NCBI GenBank assembly: GCA_027531445.1
Contig: JAPZRK010000004.1
Span: forward strand, 1 to 64,000
Length of the DNA: 64,000 nucleotides
Reading direction: 5' to 3'
DNA from: Leptospira sp.
GTDB taxonomy: Bacteria; Spirochaetota; Leptospiria; Leptospirales; Leptospiraceae
Part shown: positions 1 to 8,896 of the stretch, one piece after another
Layout of the letters: each line of letters starts with the position of its first letter
Position numbering within the stretch: position 1 is the first letter of the stretch
Made by a program: the position numbers and the translations under genes
The notes under the pieces: model-generated
What the model was told of the DNA's origin: nothing
Database searches by the model: none
What the model saw: the letters and a program-made list of their open reading frames with translations, nothing else

Positions 1-260
1 CTCGATTTTACAGAATCAAAACGATTGATTAGATTTATCTCTTTGATTGACTTCCATTCTTTTTCGTTCTGATCATAGAAATCAAGTTCGACCAGGGAGC
101 CAAGTTCAGTCGAGGATATCGCCCTTCTCTTTGATTTTCGAATTCCTTTCGACACAAATTTCATTCGAATCTCAGAAGCCCCGGCAATACTGATCATTCG
201 ATCTGAATCACCAAAATCCATACTTTGGATCACGATCCCTTTTTCTTTTTTAAGTGCCAT
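1..260 (-). CDS. recO: RecO DNA repair protein, N-terminal part (cut by window edge)
   Basis: The ATG lies at 258-260 and the frame stays open to base 1, so about 86 N-terminal residues are present and the C-terminus is outside the window. The product begins MALKKEKGIVIQSMDFGDSD, which matches the N-terminal OB-fold of RecO (the 'KGIVI...DFGDSDR' start is typical). RecO loads RecA on SSB-coated DNA together with RecR in gap repair. The start overlaps the end of ybeY by 11 bases, so the two are probably co-transcribed and translationally coupled. The zinc-binding C-terminal part cannot be seen, so the call rests on the N-terminus and on its place in the ybeY operon. Confidence 0.8.
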   Translation of the reverse strand, partial: MALKKEKGIVIQSMDFGDSDRMISIAGASEIRMKFVSKGIRKSKRRAISSTELGSLVELDFYDQNEKEWKSIKEINLINRFDSVKS

Positions 261-720
261 TTTTATCAAAGATCATGGCTAAACATACGTCTTCTTTTTC
301 ACGCATGATCACTTCATCACGCTCACTTAACTCATGATCATAACCGAATAAATGCAAAACTCCATGTACTAAAAGGCGATAGAATTCATCTAAATCTGAA
401 TGCCCAATTTCCTTTGCCTGAATTTTTAAAGTATCAATGGAAATGACAACTTCACCTATCATCTGATGTGGGATAGGTGGAAATGACTGATATAACGGAA
501 AGGAAAGTACGTCAGTAGTTCTGTTTTTGCCTCTCCTTTCGCCGTTGATTTTTGTCATTTCAATATCATTTACAATCAGCAAATCCATTTCGACAGCTTG
601 AAGAAATTCAGGTGCTATGTAGCTAATAATTGTAATGAGGTTCTTGGAAAGTTTGACAACATCAAACGGAAATTCCTTAGATAAATCGGAAAATCGTAAG
701 TGGAGATCTACGTCTCTCAT
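250..720 (-). CDS. ybeY: Endoribonuclease YbeY (16S rRNA maturation)
   Basis: This 156-residue protein has the family signature H-G-V-L-H-L-F-G-Y-D-H, in which His119, His123 and His129 should bind the catalytic zinc. It also has the upstream conserved block NRTTDVLSFP near residues 66-75. YbeY is a single-strand endoribonuclease needed for 16S rRNA 3' end processing and 70S ribosome quality control. The length is normal for the family. It follows the 7TM-HD gene with a 2-base gap and overlaps recO. The order phoH / 7TM-HD / ybeY is widespread in bacteria and supports the call. Confidence 0.95.
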   Translation of the reverse strand: MRDVDLHLRFSDLSKEFPFDVVKLSKNLITIISYIAPEFLQAVEMDLLIVNDIEMTKINGERRGKNRTTDVLSFPLYQSFPPIPHQMIGEVVISIDTLKIQAKEIGHSDLDEFYRLLVHGVLHLFGYDHELSERDEVIMREKEDVCLAMIFDKNGT

Positions 721-722
721 CG

Positions 723-3092
723 TTATTTTCTTTTAGAAAGCGCCGAATTTTCCAAAGCCTTGGTATCTTCTGGTTTCGGATATTTTGGTCTCTGATGCAA
801 ACTAGATAATAATACTTCCTTAAAACTTGCTTTGATGACTTCTAGATCTCCGATGGTCAAACCACTTTCATCTAATTGGTTTTCCGCTAACTTAGAATTG
901 ATGATTTTACGTATCAATTCATCAAGACTTTCATGTGATACTTCATCAAGTGATCTGGAGGCGGCCTCGAGCGAATCGGCTATCATAACAATCGCTGTTT
1001 CCTTTGATTGTGGAATCGGGCCTGGATATTGAAAGTCTTTCTTTTTGATGTGTTTTCTAGCTGACGCAGGTAGATCTTGCAAAGCCTTATGATAAAAAAA
1101 TGCCATCGTAGATGTTCCATGATGTTCTGGTATAAAATTGATTACTTCCCTCGGAAGTCTCGCCTTCTTTGCCATTTCTATCCCATCTAATACGTGATCA
1201 ATGACTGTCTTTGCGGCTAGTGCGGGATTGTTCTTGTCAATGTGTTCTGGTTTGGGAATCAAATGTTGGTTTTCGATAAAAAAACCGGCATTCGGTATTT
1301 TGCCGATATCATGAAAGTAAACTCCCACTCGAACCAACAACCAATCCAAATTTAAATTTTGTGCCGCTCGCTCCGACATGGCTGCAACCATAAAGGTATG
1401 AGTGTATGTGGAAGGTGCTTTTGTCAGCAATTGTTGTAAAAGAGAATGCCCGGTGTCTGCTAGTTCAATTAATTTAAATCGAGTGGGTATGTTAAATATG
1501 TACTCATAGATTGGTAAAAGAAATTGGACTGCCGTGGCACTTCCAAATCCGTTGATAAAACATAAGACAACCAATCGAAAAATATTTGAATTTATAAGAT
1601 TTGTTAGGAAACTCGCTCCTGGATTTGCAACCCAAAAATCCCTTCCATCGAATAGATATCCTGCGGTAGATATAAGGATTTGCACAAAGCTGAGCATGAA
1701 TCCAACTTTCAAAAAATCGATTCGCTTCTTTAATCTTCGCCCATAGACCGAGCTAACAACCGCTACCGTAAATGCTAACATAAAGGATGTTGGGTTGTAC
1801 CTAGAAGCAAAAAACACAGTAAAGGATAGAAAGAATCCGATCGCAATCGCCAGTTGTTCATCATATGTAAAACCAAGCAATAAGCAGATCATACCAATGG
1901 GTACAAATAGCCCAAAGTAATACATACCCGCCCACTCTACATCATTTACATAGTAGGTCTTGGAAACGATATAGATGGCAAATATGACAATCCAAAGAGT
2001 GATAAAGATGATTAGATTGCTTGAAAGATCATTCAATCGATTTGGACGGTATCGAATCAAATAGAACCCGATGATTGCAATCAATACACACTGCGAGATA
2101 AAAATAGATGCTATCGATGCGATGTTGGCCCTTGTCGCATAAAGATTCATCATGTCAATTTTGAGTTTGACGGCTGGAGTGATCACCTCTCCCGATCGCA
2201 CAATGATTTCGTTTGCCTGGATGCGACTTCGTTGTTTGGGAACGGATTCTGCGGCTTTTTTCCTGGCAATTTCGGTTTCATCGGAATTATAAACACATGC
2301 AGGATAAGAATAAATATAATACAAGCCGATACGAGAAACAGTTTTTAAGAGAATAGGTGATACATTTGGTAACTTATCCTCTGCTAACTTTTGCAATGTG
2401 TTAAGAATGGGGCCTTCTTTATAGATTTGTGATCTGGGTATAACAAGGCTTCCATCAACTAAACTGTATGCTTCTTGGTTTCCGATATTTCGGATCCTTG
2501 CACCAGACTTATCCAAGTCCTTTTGAAAAGTAAGCTCTTCTTTTACAATACAGTATCTTGAAAAAATCAAATTTGTGTATTGCTGTACAAACGATTTTAA
2601 TCTATCTTTTCGTGGATAATCCAAAATAGATTGAAGTTCTTCATTTGTGCGGTTCCGCCACCTGGAAATACGTTCTTTAATGATACCTGGCGTGGCTCGA
2701 TTCCCATCTGATGCAATGGATTTGAGAGTATCTATGTCTTCCGATAGATTGACATCGATTCCGCTACTGAGCACGTTAAAATCCTTATCAAAAGAAAATG
2801 GGATCGAACTTGCCGCCTTGTTTCGTTCGAGTGCAGTTTTTTCTTCATCTTCGAAATAAAATTCTTTCACTGATTGAATCGTTTCCGGCGCAATCTTTCC
2901 TTCCGAAAAAACTCCATCTATCTCGGTATTGATCCTGGTCTGTCCAAAAAAAGGTACGGAAAGATTGTATGTAACGAACATAAGCGTAAGAAATACTAAA
3001 ACGATCTGAATGTTTCTCACTACAGAGACTGGTCTAACTTTCGTTAAAAAATCAGTGAGTTTCGCCATTGTATTTTCAACTAGCTTTTTCAT
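723..3092 (-). CDS. 7TM-HD phosphohydrolase (PgpH-like, probable cyclic-di-AMP phosphodiesterase)
   Basis: This 789-residue inner-membrane protein has a first membrane segment near residues 25-45, a long extracytoplasmic region to about residue 310, a cluster of about seven hydrophobic segments (about 315-530) and a cytoplasmic HD domain. In the HD domain I see SYTHTFMVA followed by VYFHDIGKIPN and later PEHHG, the expected metal-binding His/Asp set. This is the 7TMR-HDED/PgpH architecture, whose characterised members hydrolyse cyclic-di-AMP. Cyclic-di-AMP metabolism in this organism is an inference. The start overlaps the phoH stop by 4 bases and ybeY follows directly, so it sits inside a translation and RNA operon. 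Confidence 0.88.
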   Translation of the reverse strand: MKKLVENTMAKLTDFLTKVRPVSVVRNIQIVLVFLTLMFVTYNLSVPFFGQTRINTEIDGVFSEGKIAPETIQSVKEFYFEDEEKTALERNKAASSIPFSFDKDFNVLSSGIDVNLSEDIDTLKSIASDGNRATPGIIKERISRWRNRTNEELQSILDYPRKDRLKSFVQQYTNLIFSRYCIVKEELTFQKDLDKSGARIRNIGNQEAYSLVDGSLVIPRSQIYKEGPILNTLQKLAEDKLPNVSPILLKTVSRIGLYYIYSYPACVYNSDETEIARKKAAESVPKQRSRIQANEIIVRSGEVITPAVKLKIDMMNLYATRANIASIASIFISQCVLIAIIGFYLIRYRPNRLNDLSSNLIIFITLWIVIFAIYIVSKTYYVNDVEWAGMYYFGLFVPIGMICLLLGFTYDEQLAIAIGFFLSFTVFFASRYNPTSFMLAFTVAVVSSVYGRRLKKRIDFLKVGFMLSFVQILISTAGYLFDGRDFWVANPGASFLTNLINSNIFRLVVLCFINGFGSATAVQFLLPIYEYIFNIPTRFKLIELADTGHSLLQQLLTKAPSTYTHTFMVAAMSERAAQNLNLDWLLVRVGVYFHDIGKIPNAGFFIENQHLIPKPEHIDKNNPALAAKTVIDHVLDGIEMAKKARLPREVINFIPEHHGTSTMAFFYHKALQDLPASARKHIKKKDFQYPGPIPQSKETAIVMIADSLEAASRSLDEVSHESLDELIRKIINSKLAENQLDESGLTIGDLEVIKASFKEVLLSSLHQRPKYPKPEDTKALENSALSKRK

Positions 3093-4096
3093 CGTTTTTG
3101 GAACAGCTCCTCACTTTCTTCAAATCGTTTGACGATTGCTTCCACAATATGATGCCTAGTAATGTCTTCGCGACCAAAAAATATCGTTTCGATTCCATTT
3201 ATTCCACGAAGGGTATGGACAGTCTTTTCCAAACCGGACCTTCCGTGTGCCAAATCAATTTGAGTGGCATCTCCAGAGATTGCCATTTTTGAATTTTTCC
3301 CAAATCTGGTTAGAAACATTTTTAGTTGGGGTAGTGTACAGTTTTGGGCTTCATCCAAAATAATAAAAGAATTGGAAAGAGTTCGACCTCGCATAAAAGC
3401 TATGGGGGCAATCTCAATTTTGTTTACTGAAATGAGCTCAGTTGTTTTTTCAAAGCCGATACATTCATGTAACGCATCATAAATGGGACGAAGATAGGGA
3501 TTTACTTTTTGAGTAAGATCCCCAGGCAAAAAACCTAAGTTCTCTCCCGCTTCAACTGCAGGTCTTGTTAATACCAATCGTTCCACTTCGCCCGTTTGCA
3601 TCATTCTGCATGCCGTAGCAATGGACAAAAACGTTTTTCCGGTTCCAGCTGGACCCATAGCCACGGTAATGAAGTTCTTTTTTAAACTCTCGACAAAATG
3701 CTCTTGGTTTTTTGTGCGAGGGAATATAGGTTTTCCTTTAAATGTAACAAATATTTTCTCTTTGGGTGACCAATCGCCGTTTTCTTTGGAGCCAAACTCA
3801 CTGCTGTCAGGTGTCGGCCAACCTTTGTTAGATTCACGTGTTTGATTGATTAAATAATCAACATCGAAGACACTAAAGTTTTGTTTGTCCGGACGTTTTG
3901 TATAATTGTCCTCTAATCTTTTGAAAGTCTCAATGGCAAATTTTACAAGATTTTCCTCACCTTGTAAAATCAACGCCTTGCCCCGTGGAATCAGTTTTAT
4001 CTTCAAACGTGATTCCCAAAATGGAATTTGGGAATCGCTGATACCACAAATCACATCATAAAGGGATTCGCTTCCGAAGGTAAAACTTTGTTCCAT
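3089..4096 (-). CDS. phoH: PhoH family ATPase (PhoH/YbeZ-like)
   Basis: This 335-residue protein has an N-terminal KH-like region (about 1-65) followed by a PhoH P-loop ATPase domain. Walker A is GPAGTGKT at about 148-155, Walker B is FIILDEAQN, and the blocks GDLTQKVNPYLRP and SGDATQIDL are characteristic of PhoH. YbeZ/PhoH proteins work with YbeY in rRNA maturation in other bacteria, and ybeY is two genes downstream. The gene follows aspS by 9 bases and ends in a 4-base overlap with the 7TM-HD gene. No strong ribosome binding site is visible before the ATG. Confidence 0.93.
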   Translation of the reverse strand: MEQSFTFGSESLYDVICGISDSQIPFWESRLKIKLIPRGKALILQGEENLVKFAIETFKRLEDNYTKRPDKQNFSVFDVDYLINQTRESNKGWPTPDSSEFGSKENGDWSPKEKIFVTFKGKPIFPRTKNQEHFVESLKKNFITVAMGPAGTGKTFLSIATACRMMQTGEVERLVLTRPAVEAGENLGFLPGDLTQKVNPYLRPIYDALHECIGFEKTTELISVNKIEIAPIAFMRGRTLSNSFIILDEAQNCTLPQLKMFLTRFGKNSKMAISGDATQIDLAHGRSGLEKTVHTLRGINGIETIFFGREDITRHHIVEAIVKRFEESEELFQKR

Positions 4097-4105
4097 TTGG
4101 CTAAT

Positions 4106-5911
4106 TTAAATAGTGACCACTCTCAATTTCAACTCTTCTAACTGTTTTCCTTCAACAACTCCGGGCGCTTCACTCATCAGGCACTGGCCCTTTTGGGTTT
4201 TCGGGAATGCAATCACGTCACGAATCGACTGTCCTTGGGTCAAAAGCATCATCACACGGTCAATACCGAATGCAATCCCACCATGTGGAGGTGCACCGAA
4301 AGATAACGCTTCGAGTAAAAATCCAAATTTATCCTTTGCTTGTGTTTCATCTATGCCAATCGCTTCAAGAACAAGTGATTGGATTTCAGAATTGTGGATA
4401 CGAATACTTCCACCTCCGATTTCAGTTCCGTTCAATACCAAGTCGTAAGCACGAGCACCGATTGACCCAAGGTCCACAGTCTTTCCGGCCTTCCAGTCTT
4501 TTAGTTTATCAAAGTCTTCTTCCTTAGGCGACGTGAAAGGATGGTGTAAAAAAGTCCATGACTTGCTTGTTTCATCAAATTCAAACATCGGGAAATCAAC
4601 CACCCAATGGAAGTTAAACGCTACTTTCGGTGGATCGTATTTTTCAGACAATTTCAATCGAAGTGCACCCAATGATGCATTAACAATTTTGGAAGCATCG
4701 GCTCCAAAAAACAACATGTCTCCTTCTTTAGATCCAACAGCCTTTGCGATACCTTCCAAAACTTCGGGTCTAAATCTTTTTGTGATCGTTGACTCAAGAC
4801 CAGCAGAACCATGTTTCATATAGGCAAGCCCTTTGGCTCTGTAGTCACGAGTGAGCCAAGCGGTAAGGTCTTCGATTTCTTTTCTTGAGATGTTAGCTCC
4901 ACTAGGCACACAAATCGCTTTTACAACTCCACCACTTGTGATTGCGCCTGAAAATACTTGGAAGTCACAATCTTTTACTAATTCGGAAACATTGACCAGT
5001 TTCATGCCAAAGCGGATATCCGGTTTGTCACTGCCATATTCTTCCATCGCGATATGGTAAGGCATCGTTTCGAAAGGAGTATTGACCGTTATGCCAAAGA
5101 CCTTCTCTAGAGCAGATTTCCACATTGCTTCAATGTTTCGTCGAATGTCTTCTTCTGAAACGAAAGCAAATTCCATATCCAATTGGGTGAATTCGGGCTG
5201 TCTGTCGGCACGTAGGTCCTCATCGCGAAAGCATTTCACAATTTGAAAATATCGTTCCATTCCACCGATCATCAGAATTTGTTTGAAAAGCTGAGGCGAT
5301 TGAGGAAGGGCATAGAATTGTCCTTGGTTGAGTCTTGAAGGAACAAGAAAGTCTCTGGCACCTTCAGGTGTTGACTTATTTAGAATCGGAGTTTCGATTT
5401 CCAAAAAGGACTCGGCGTTCAGATATTCTCGCAAAGCAAAGATTAGTTTATGCCGTTGGATCAATCTGTCTTTTAACTCTTCGCGTCTCATATCCAAGTA
5501 ACGATATTTTAGGCGAACTTCTTCTCCAGTTGGGTCAAATTCATCCAAAGCGAAGGGAGGAGTTTTTGAAGCATTTAAAATTTCGATTTTTTCTACGATG
5601 AGTTCGTATTTACCAGTCTTCATCTTCGGATTGACCGATGACTCATCACGAAGAGCAAGTTTTCCTGAAACTCCGATCACGTATTCAGAACGGATTCTTT
5701 CTGCTTTAGAAAATTCTTCACCTAAAAGCTCTTTGCGGCAAACAACTTGGATCACACCCGATCTGTCACGAAGGTCTACAAAGATAACGCCACCTTGGTC
5801 ACGAAATCGGAATGCCCATCCAGCAAAAAACAACTGTTTGCCGACGTGAGAATCACCTACGGATTCTGCTTGGATTCTATTTTTATATTCTTGTTCTATC
5901 CAGTTTTTCAA
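4106..5911 (-). CDS. aspS: Aspartyl-tRNA synthetase
   Basis: This 601-residue class II synthetase of the long bacterial type charges tRNA-Asp. The N-terminal OB-fold anticodon-binding domain (about 1-115) contains FVDLRDRSGVIQVV. Motif 2 appears as QIVKCFRDEDLRADRQPEFTQLDMEF, and motif 3 as FGIDRVMMLL near the C-terminus. The bacterial GAD insertion lies in between. The start codon is TTG at 5909-5911, supported by an AAGGA ribosome binding site about 7 bases upstream; I saw no better in-frame ATG. It lies 11 bases after dnaB in a replication/translation operon. I cannot tell whether the enzyme is discriminating or also charges tRNA-Asn. Confidence 0.97.
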   Translation of the reverse strand: MKNWIEQEYKNRIQAESVGDSHVGKQLFFAGWAFRFRDQGGVIFVDLRDRSGVIQVVCRKELLGEEFSKAERIRSEYVIGVSGKLALRDESSVNPKMKTGKYELIVEKIEILNASKTPPFALDEFDPTGEEVRLKYRYLDMRREELKDRLIQRHKLIFALREYLNAESFLEIETPILNKSTPEGARDFLVPSRLNQGQFYALPQSPQLFKQILMIGGMERYFQIVKCFRDEDLRADRQPEFTQLDMEFAFVSEEDIRRNIEAMWKSALEKVFGITVNTPFETMPYHIAMEEYGSDKPDIRFGMKLVNVSELVKDCDFQVFSGAITSGGVVKAICVPSGANISRKEIEDLTAWLTRDYRAKGLAYMKHGSAGLESTITKRFRPEVLEGIAKAVGSKEGDMLFFGADASKIVNASLGALRLKLSEKYDPPKVAFNFHWVVDFPMFEFDETSKSWTFLHHPFTSPKEEDFDKLKDWKAGKTVDLGSIGARAYDLVLNGTEIGGGSIRIHNSEIQSLVLEAIGIDETQAKDKFGFLLEALSFGAPPHGGIAFGIDRVMMLLTQGQSIRDVIAFPKTQKGQCLMSEAPGVVEGKQLEELKLRVVTI

Positions 5912-5922
5912 AGTAAATTCCT

Positions 5923-7263
5923 TTATATTGGGACGTTGTCGAATCGAGATATTTTTGGGTTGAACATAAGTGGGAAATCGCCCGTAGCTCCCGCTCTGTT
6001 TTTTGCAATAATGATTTCAGCCATACCTTTTTTATTGGGCTCAAGCTCTTCTGGAGGTTTCACAAGTTCTTCACGGTAAATAAAACATACGATATCCGCA
6101 TCCTGTTCTATGGCACCAGACTCCCGTAAGTCGGAAAGTTGTGGACGTTGGTCTTTTGATCTTGATTCAATGGAACGGTTCATCTGTGAGAGAGCGATCA
6201 CGGGGCAACCAATCTCCCGAGCCATCTGTTTTAAACCTCTGGAAATACTCGCGACTTCCTGCTGACGTCCCCCCATAGCCGATTTAGGATCGCTCATAAG
6301 CTGAAGGTAGTCAACAATCACGAGACCGATGTCTTCTGTTGTGCGAAGCTGTCGGATTCGCGCAGAAAACTCTTGTATCGTCAAATAACCAGAATCGTCG
6401 ATAAAAATACTAGCAGTCGTAATTGTCCCGACTGCATCTTTAAGCTGACTCATCTGCGTTGGAGTAAGAGTTCCCGACTTGATAGAATATGAATCAATAC
6501 GAGCTTCCGCACTGAGTAATTTTAACTCTAGTTCTAGACGACTCATCTCTAAAGAAAAGATAGCAACAGTTTTATGCTCTTTAAAAGCCACATTCGCGGC
6601 AATATTGAGTGCAAAGGTAGTTTTACCATTGCCAGGCCTTGCGGCAAGGATCATCAATTCGTGTGGTTTGAGCCCAGTCGTTGCCAAGTCTAACCCCTGG
6701 TAATGGGTCTTTAGACCCGTGATACCGCCACCGCTCTGCGCATTTTTGACCACAGTCATCAAATACTCAATCAGTGTGTTTGCATCTTCCCTTACTTTAC
6801 GCAAACCCTTCGATCTCTCTTGGCGAGAGATGTCCATTAACGACTGTTCAATAAAACTAAAGAGTGTATCGTTCTCTCCTGGCTCGGACTTAACTTTGTC
6901 CATCGCCTGCGATAGGCTTTCCAGATACTTGCGCCTGTCGCTTACTCGTTTAACGCGTTTAATGTAAAAATCTAAGGATTGAGAGGGAACAGTGTCTTTG
7001 TAAAGTGATGCAACGTACTCTAAGTCTTTTGTTTCATCTTTGAAAAGATGTTTCTCCCGCATATGACTTGTAACGGTGATAAGATCGAGAGGTACACCGT
7101 CTTGAATCAGATCCAAGATCGCAGTAAAGATACGTCTGTTATTTTCTAGGTAGAAATCTTCGGGGGCGAGCCCCATGTCTTCCTGCCCTGCGACACCGCG
7201 CACGAGCAGGGAGCCAATTAGGTTCTTCTCAGATTCTATCTCCTGGAGAGGGTTAGAATTCAT
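5923..7263 (-). CDS. dnaB: Replicative DNA helicase DnaB
   Basis: This 446-residue protein has the DnaB N-terminal helical domain (about 1-105), a linker, and a RecA-like hexameric helicase domain. Walker A is AARPGNGKTT near residue 207 and Walker B is LVIVDYLQLMS. The block GAIEQDADIVCFIYRE is also typical. DnaB unwinds DNA at the replication fork. No intein is present: the P-loop and Walker B regions are continuous. The position after rplI (19-base gap) and before aspS is a common bacterial arrangement of rpsF-ssb-rpsR-rplI-dnaB. Confidence 0.97.
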   Translation of the reverse strand: MNSNPLQEIESEKNLIGSLLVRGVAGQEDMGLAPEDFYLENNRRIFTAILDLIQDGVPLDLITVTSHMREKHLFKDETKDLEYVASLYKDTVPSQSLDFYIKRVKRVSDRRKYLESLSQAMDKVKSEPGENDTLFSFIEQSLMDISRQERSKGLRKVREDANTLIEYLMTVVKNAQSGGGITGLKTHYQGLDLATTGLKPHELMILAARPGNGKTTFALNIAANVAFKEHKTVAIFSLEMSRLELELKLLSAEARIDSYSIKSGTLTPTQMSQLKDAVGTITTASIFIDDSGYLTIQEFSARIRQLRTTEDIGLVIVDYLQLMSDPKSAMGGRQQEVASISRGLKQMAREIGCPVIALSQMNRSIESRSKDQRPQLSDLRESGAIEQDADIVCFIYREELVKPPEELEPNKKGMAEIIIAKNRAGATGDFPLMFNPKISRFDNVPI

Positions 7264-7282
7264 AGAAGTATTGGGGAAAAGA

Positions 7283-7729
7283 TTAAGCTTCTCCGGTTAC
7301 TTTAACTTGGATTTGTGGGGCTACACCTTCTGCCAAACGAACTTTGATTTTGTACTCACCAACATTTTTTAATGGTTCTCCTAAATCAAGTTTGCGTTTA
7401 TCAATTTCTACACCAGTTTTTTTCATTGCGTTTGCAATGTCTGTTGCAGTGACTGAACCAAACATCTTGTCTTTTTCACCGACTTTAACTTTGATTTCAT
7501 ACGACTTTCCGTCAATGGATGCCGCCAAATCTTTCATTACTTTTACGCGTTTATCCCTTTTGAGATTGGCGAGTTTTTTCTGGTGGAGTGCCATCTTGGT
7601 ATTGCCATCGTTTGCGCGAACAGCAAGTCTACGTGGAATTAAAAAGTTACGAGCGTAACCATCTGCCACGTCTTTGATATCTCCAGCATCACCTAAATTC
7701 AAAACATCTTTCTGTAATACTACTTTCAT
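7283..7729 (-). CDS. rplI: 50S ribosomal protein L9
   Basis: The ATG at 7727-7729 gives a 148-residue protein that begins MKVVLQKDVLNLGDAGDIKD, the canonical L9 N-terminal domain with the G-YARNFL(I)P block next. The frame is open further upstream, but that extension runs through the rpsR 3' end and has no family similarity, so I chose the internal ATG. A GGAG motif about 8 bases upstream supports it. L9 binds 23S rRNA near the L1 stalk base. It follows rpsR by 10 bases. Confidence 0.97.
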   Translation of the reverse strand: MKVVLQKDVLNLGDAGDIKDVADGYARNFLIPRRLAVRANDGNTKMALHQKKLANLKRDKRVKVMKDLAASIDGKSYEIKVKVGEKDKMFGSVTATDIANAMKKTGVEIDKRKLDLGEPLKNVGEYKIKVRLAEGVAPQIQVKVTGEA

Positions 7730-7739
7730 CGCGTATCTC

Positions 7740-8075
7740 CTAAAGAACCTTGTGAGGAAGTAATATGATCGCGCGTGCTTTTCTGATCTCACGTGCCAAA
7801 ACTCTTTGGTGTTTTGCACATGTACCTGTAATGCGACGTGGGATGATCTTGCCACGGTTTGTTACAAAACGTTCTAATATGTCAACTCGTTTGTAATCAA
7901 GACCAGCAAGGAGTGCTTTGTCGGCGCAGAACTTACATACTTTCTTTTTGTATTTTGCATTTTTGCGACCAAATTTGCCTTCGCCATCTTTACCGCGAAA
8001 GCCACCTTTGTCGTCATCGTCCATGGAATCCATATCACGGGAATCCGATCGTTTATCGTCTTGTAGTTCACTCAT
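7740..8075 (-). CDS. rpsR: 30S ribosomal protein S18 with charged N-terminal extension
   Basis: The conserved S18 core is in the second half: FVTNRGKIIPRRITGTCAKH, which binds 16S rRNA next to S6. The protein is about 111 residues, compared with about 75 in typical S18. The extra N-terminal 35 or so residues are rich in Asp, Lys and Gly. Two cysteines in VCKFC and a later CAKH suggest a zinc-binding (C+) form; this is inference. Two ATGs lie in frame at 8075 and 8081. The AGG motif just upstream is better spaced for 8075, so I used that. It lies 12 bases after ssb. Confidence 0.93.
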   Translation of the reverse strand: MSELQDDKRSDSRDMDSMDDDDKGGFRGKDGEGKFGRKNAKYKKKVCKFCADKALLAGLDYKRVDILERFVTNRGKIIPRRITGTCAKHQRVLAREIRKARAIILLPHKVL

Positions 8076-8087
8076 TGTCATTACCTA

Positions 8088-8528
8088 TTAAAATGGAATG
8101 TCTTCGTCTCCGGCAGAATATTCGTCATAACCACCACTTGGTCCGGAATCATAAGTGGGGGCAGAAGAGTCACCTCTGTCAGGTGATGATCCACCACCTG
8201 TACCTCCGCCAAGAAGTTGAGCGGACTCAACATAAATGCGGATCTTTGATGCTTTCTTACCTTCTGGAGTCTCCCAGGATTGTTGTTGGAGTCTTCCTTC
8301 AATCGCAACCTGTTTGCCCTTTCCTGCATACTGCTTAAGAATGTCAGCTAACTTTCCCCATGCGACACAATCGAAGTAATTTGTTTCTTCCTTTTTGTCT
8401 CCGTTGGAAACATAAATACGATTACTTGCGAGTGAAAAGTTCACAACAGAACTTCCGTTTACCGATTTAAACTCGGGATCACGCGTCATGCGTCCAATCA
8501 ACATAACTTTGTTAAGGTCATTAGCCAT
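8088..8528 (-). CDS. ssb: Single-stranded DNA-binding protein
   Basis: This 146-residue protein has an OB-fold at about 1-105 (MANDLNKVMLIGRMTRDPEF, then FDCVAWGKLADI and KGKQVAIEGRL). A Gly/Ser-rich flexible tail ends in DEDIPF, the acidic tip that recruits RecO, PriA and other repair proteins. SSB protects single strands in replication and repair. Its start overlaps the end of rpsF by 8 bases. It is placed between rpsF and rpsR, as in many bacteria. Confidence 0.97.
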   Translation of the reverse strand: MANDLNKVMLIGRMTRDPEFKSVNGSSVVNFSLASNRIYVSNGDKKEETNYFDCVAWGKLADILKQYAGKGKQVAIEGRLQQQSWETPEGKKASKIRIYVESAQLLGGGTGGGSSPDRGDSSAPTYDSGPSGGYDEYSAGDEDIPF

Positions 8529-8796
8529 TTGAGCGGATCACTAAGGTTTTTAGGATGTTGGTGTTTAGTTTGAATTCGTGTTCAATTTTAGCGATTTCAG
8601 ACGGTGCACCTTGGCACTTGATCAGTGTAAAATGACCATTTTCGTCGGAACCGATTGCATGCCAGAGTCGTTTTGAACCCCAGTCTTCTTCATTCTGAAT
8701 CGTGATGGCGTGTTTTGAAAGAATGTCTTTTACAGCATTCTTTGCTTCCTCAACAGCGCCTTCACGAAGAATATTCGTGATTTCGTAGTTTCTCAT
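8521..8796 (-). CDS. rpsF: 30S ribosomal protein S6
   Basis: This 91-residue protein starts MRNYEITNILREG and contains GSKRLWHAIGSDENGHFTLIKC, the S6 ferredoxin-like fold. S6 pairs with S18 on the 30S platform. A clear AGGAG lies five bases before the ATG. It is the first gene of the minus-strand housekeeping run, so a promoter should lie in 8797-8896, but I could not identify convincing -35/-10 boxes there. Confidence 0.96.
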   Translation of the reverse strand: MRNYEITNILREGAVEEAKNAVKDILSKHAITIQNEEDWGSKRLWHAIGSDENGHFTLIKCQGAPSEIAKIEHEFKLNTNILKTLVIRSNG

Positions 8797-8896
8797 TGTT
8801 TCTCCTATGGGTATACCCTCGTGACTACTTTGTGCCGAGAGTAGAAGAATTTAAATAGTGATAGGGATAGGGTTTTTCGTGTGGGAGTCAGGGTCA

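Noticed and set aside
4106..5911. Long antisense frames over aspS, dnaB, carB and the A2M gene
   Set aside because: They have no ribosome sites, no domains and compositions typical of shadow translations of strong genes.
7730..7855. N-terminal extension of L9
   Set aside because: It overlaps rpsR coding sequence on the same strand in another frame, and L9 homology and the ribosome binding site point to the ATG at 7729.
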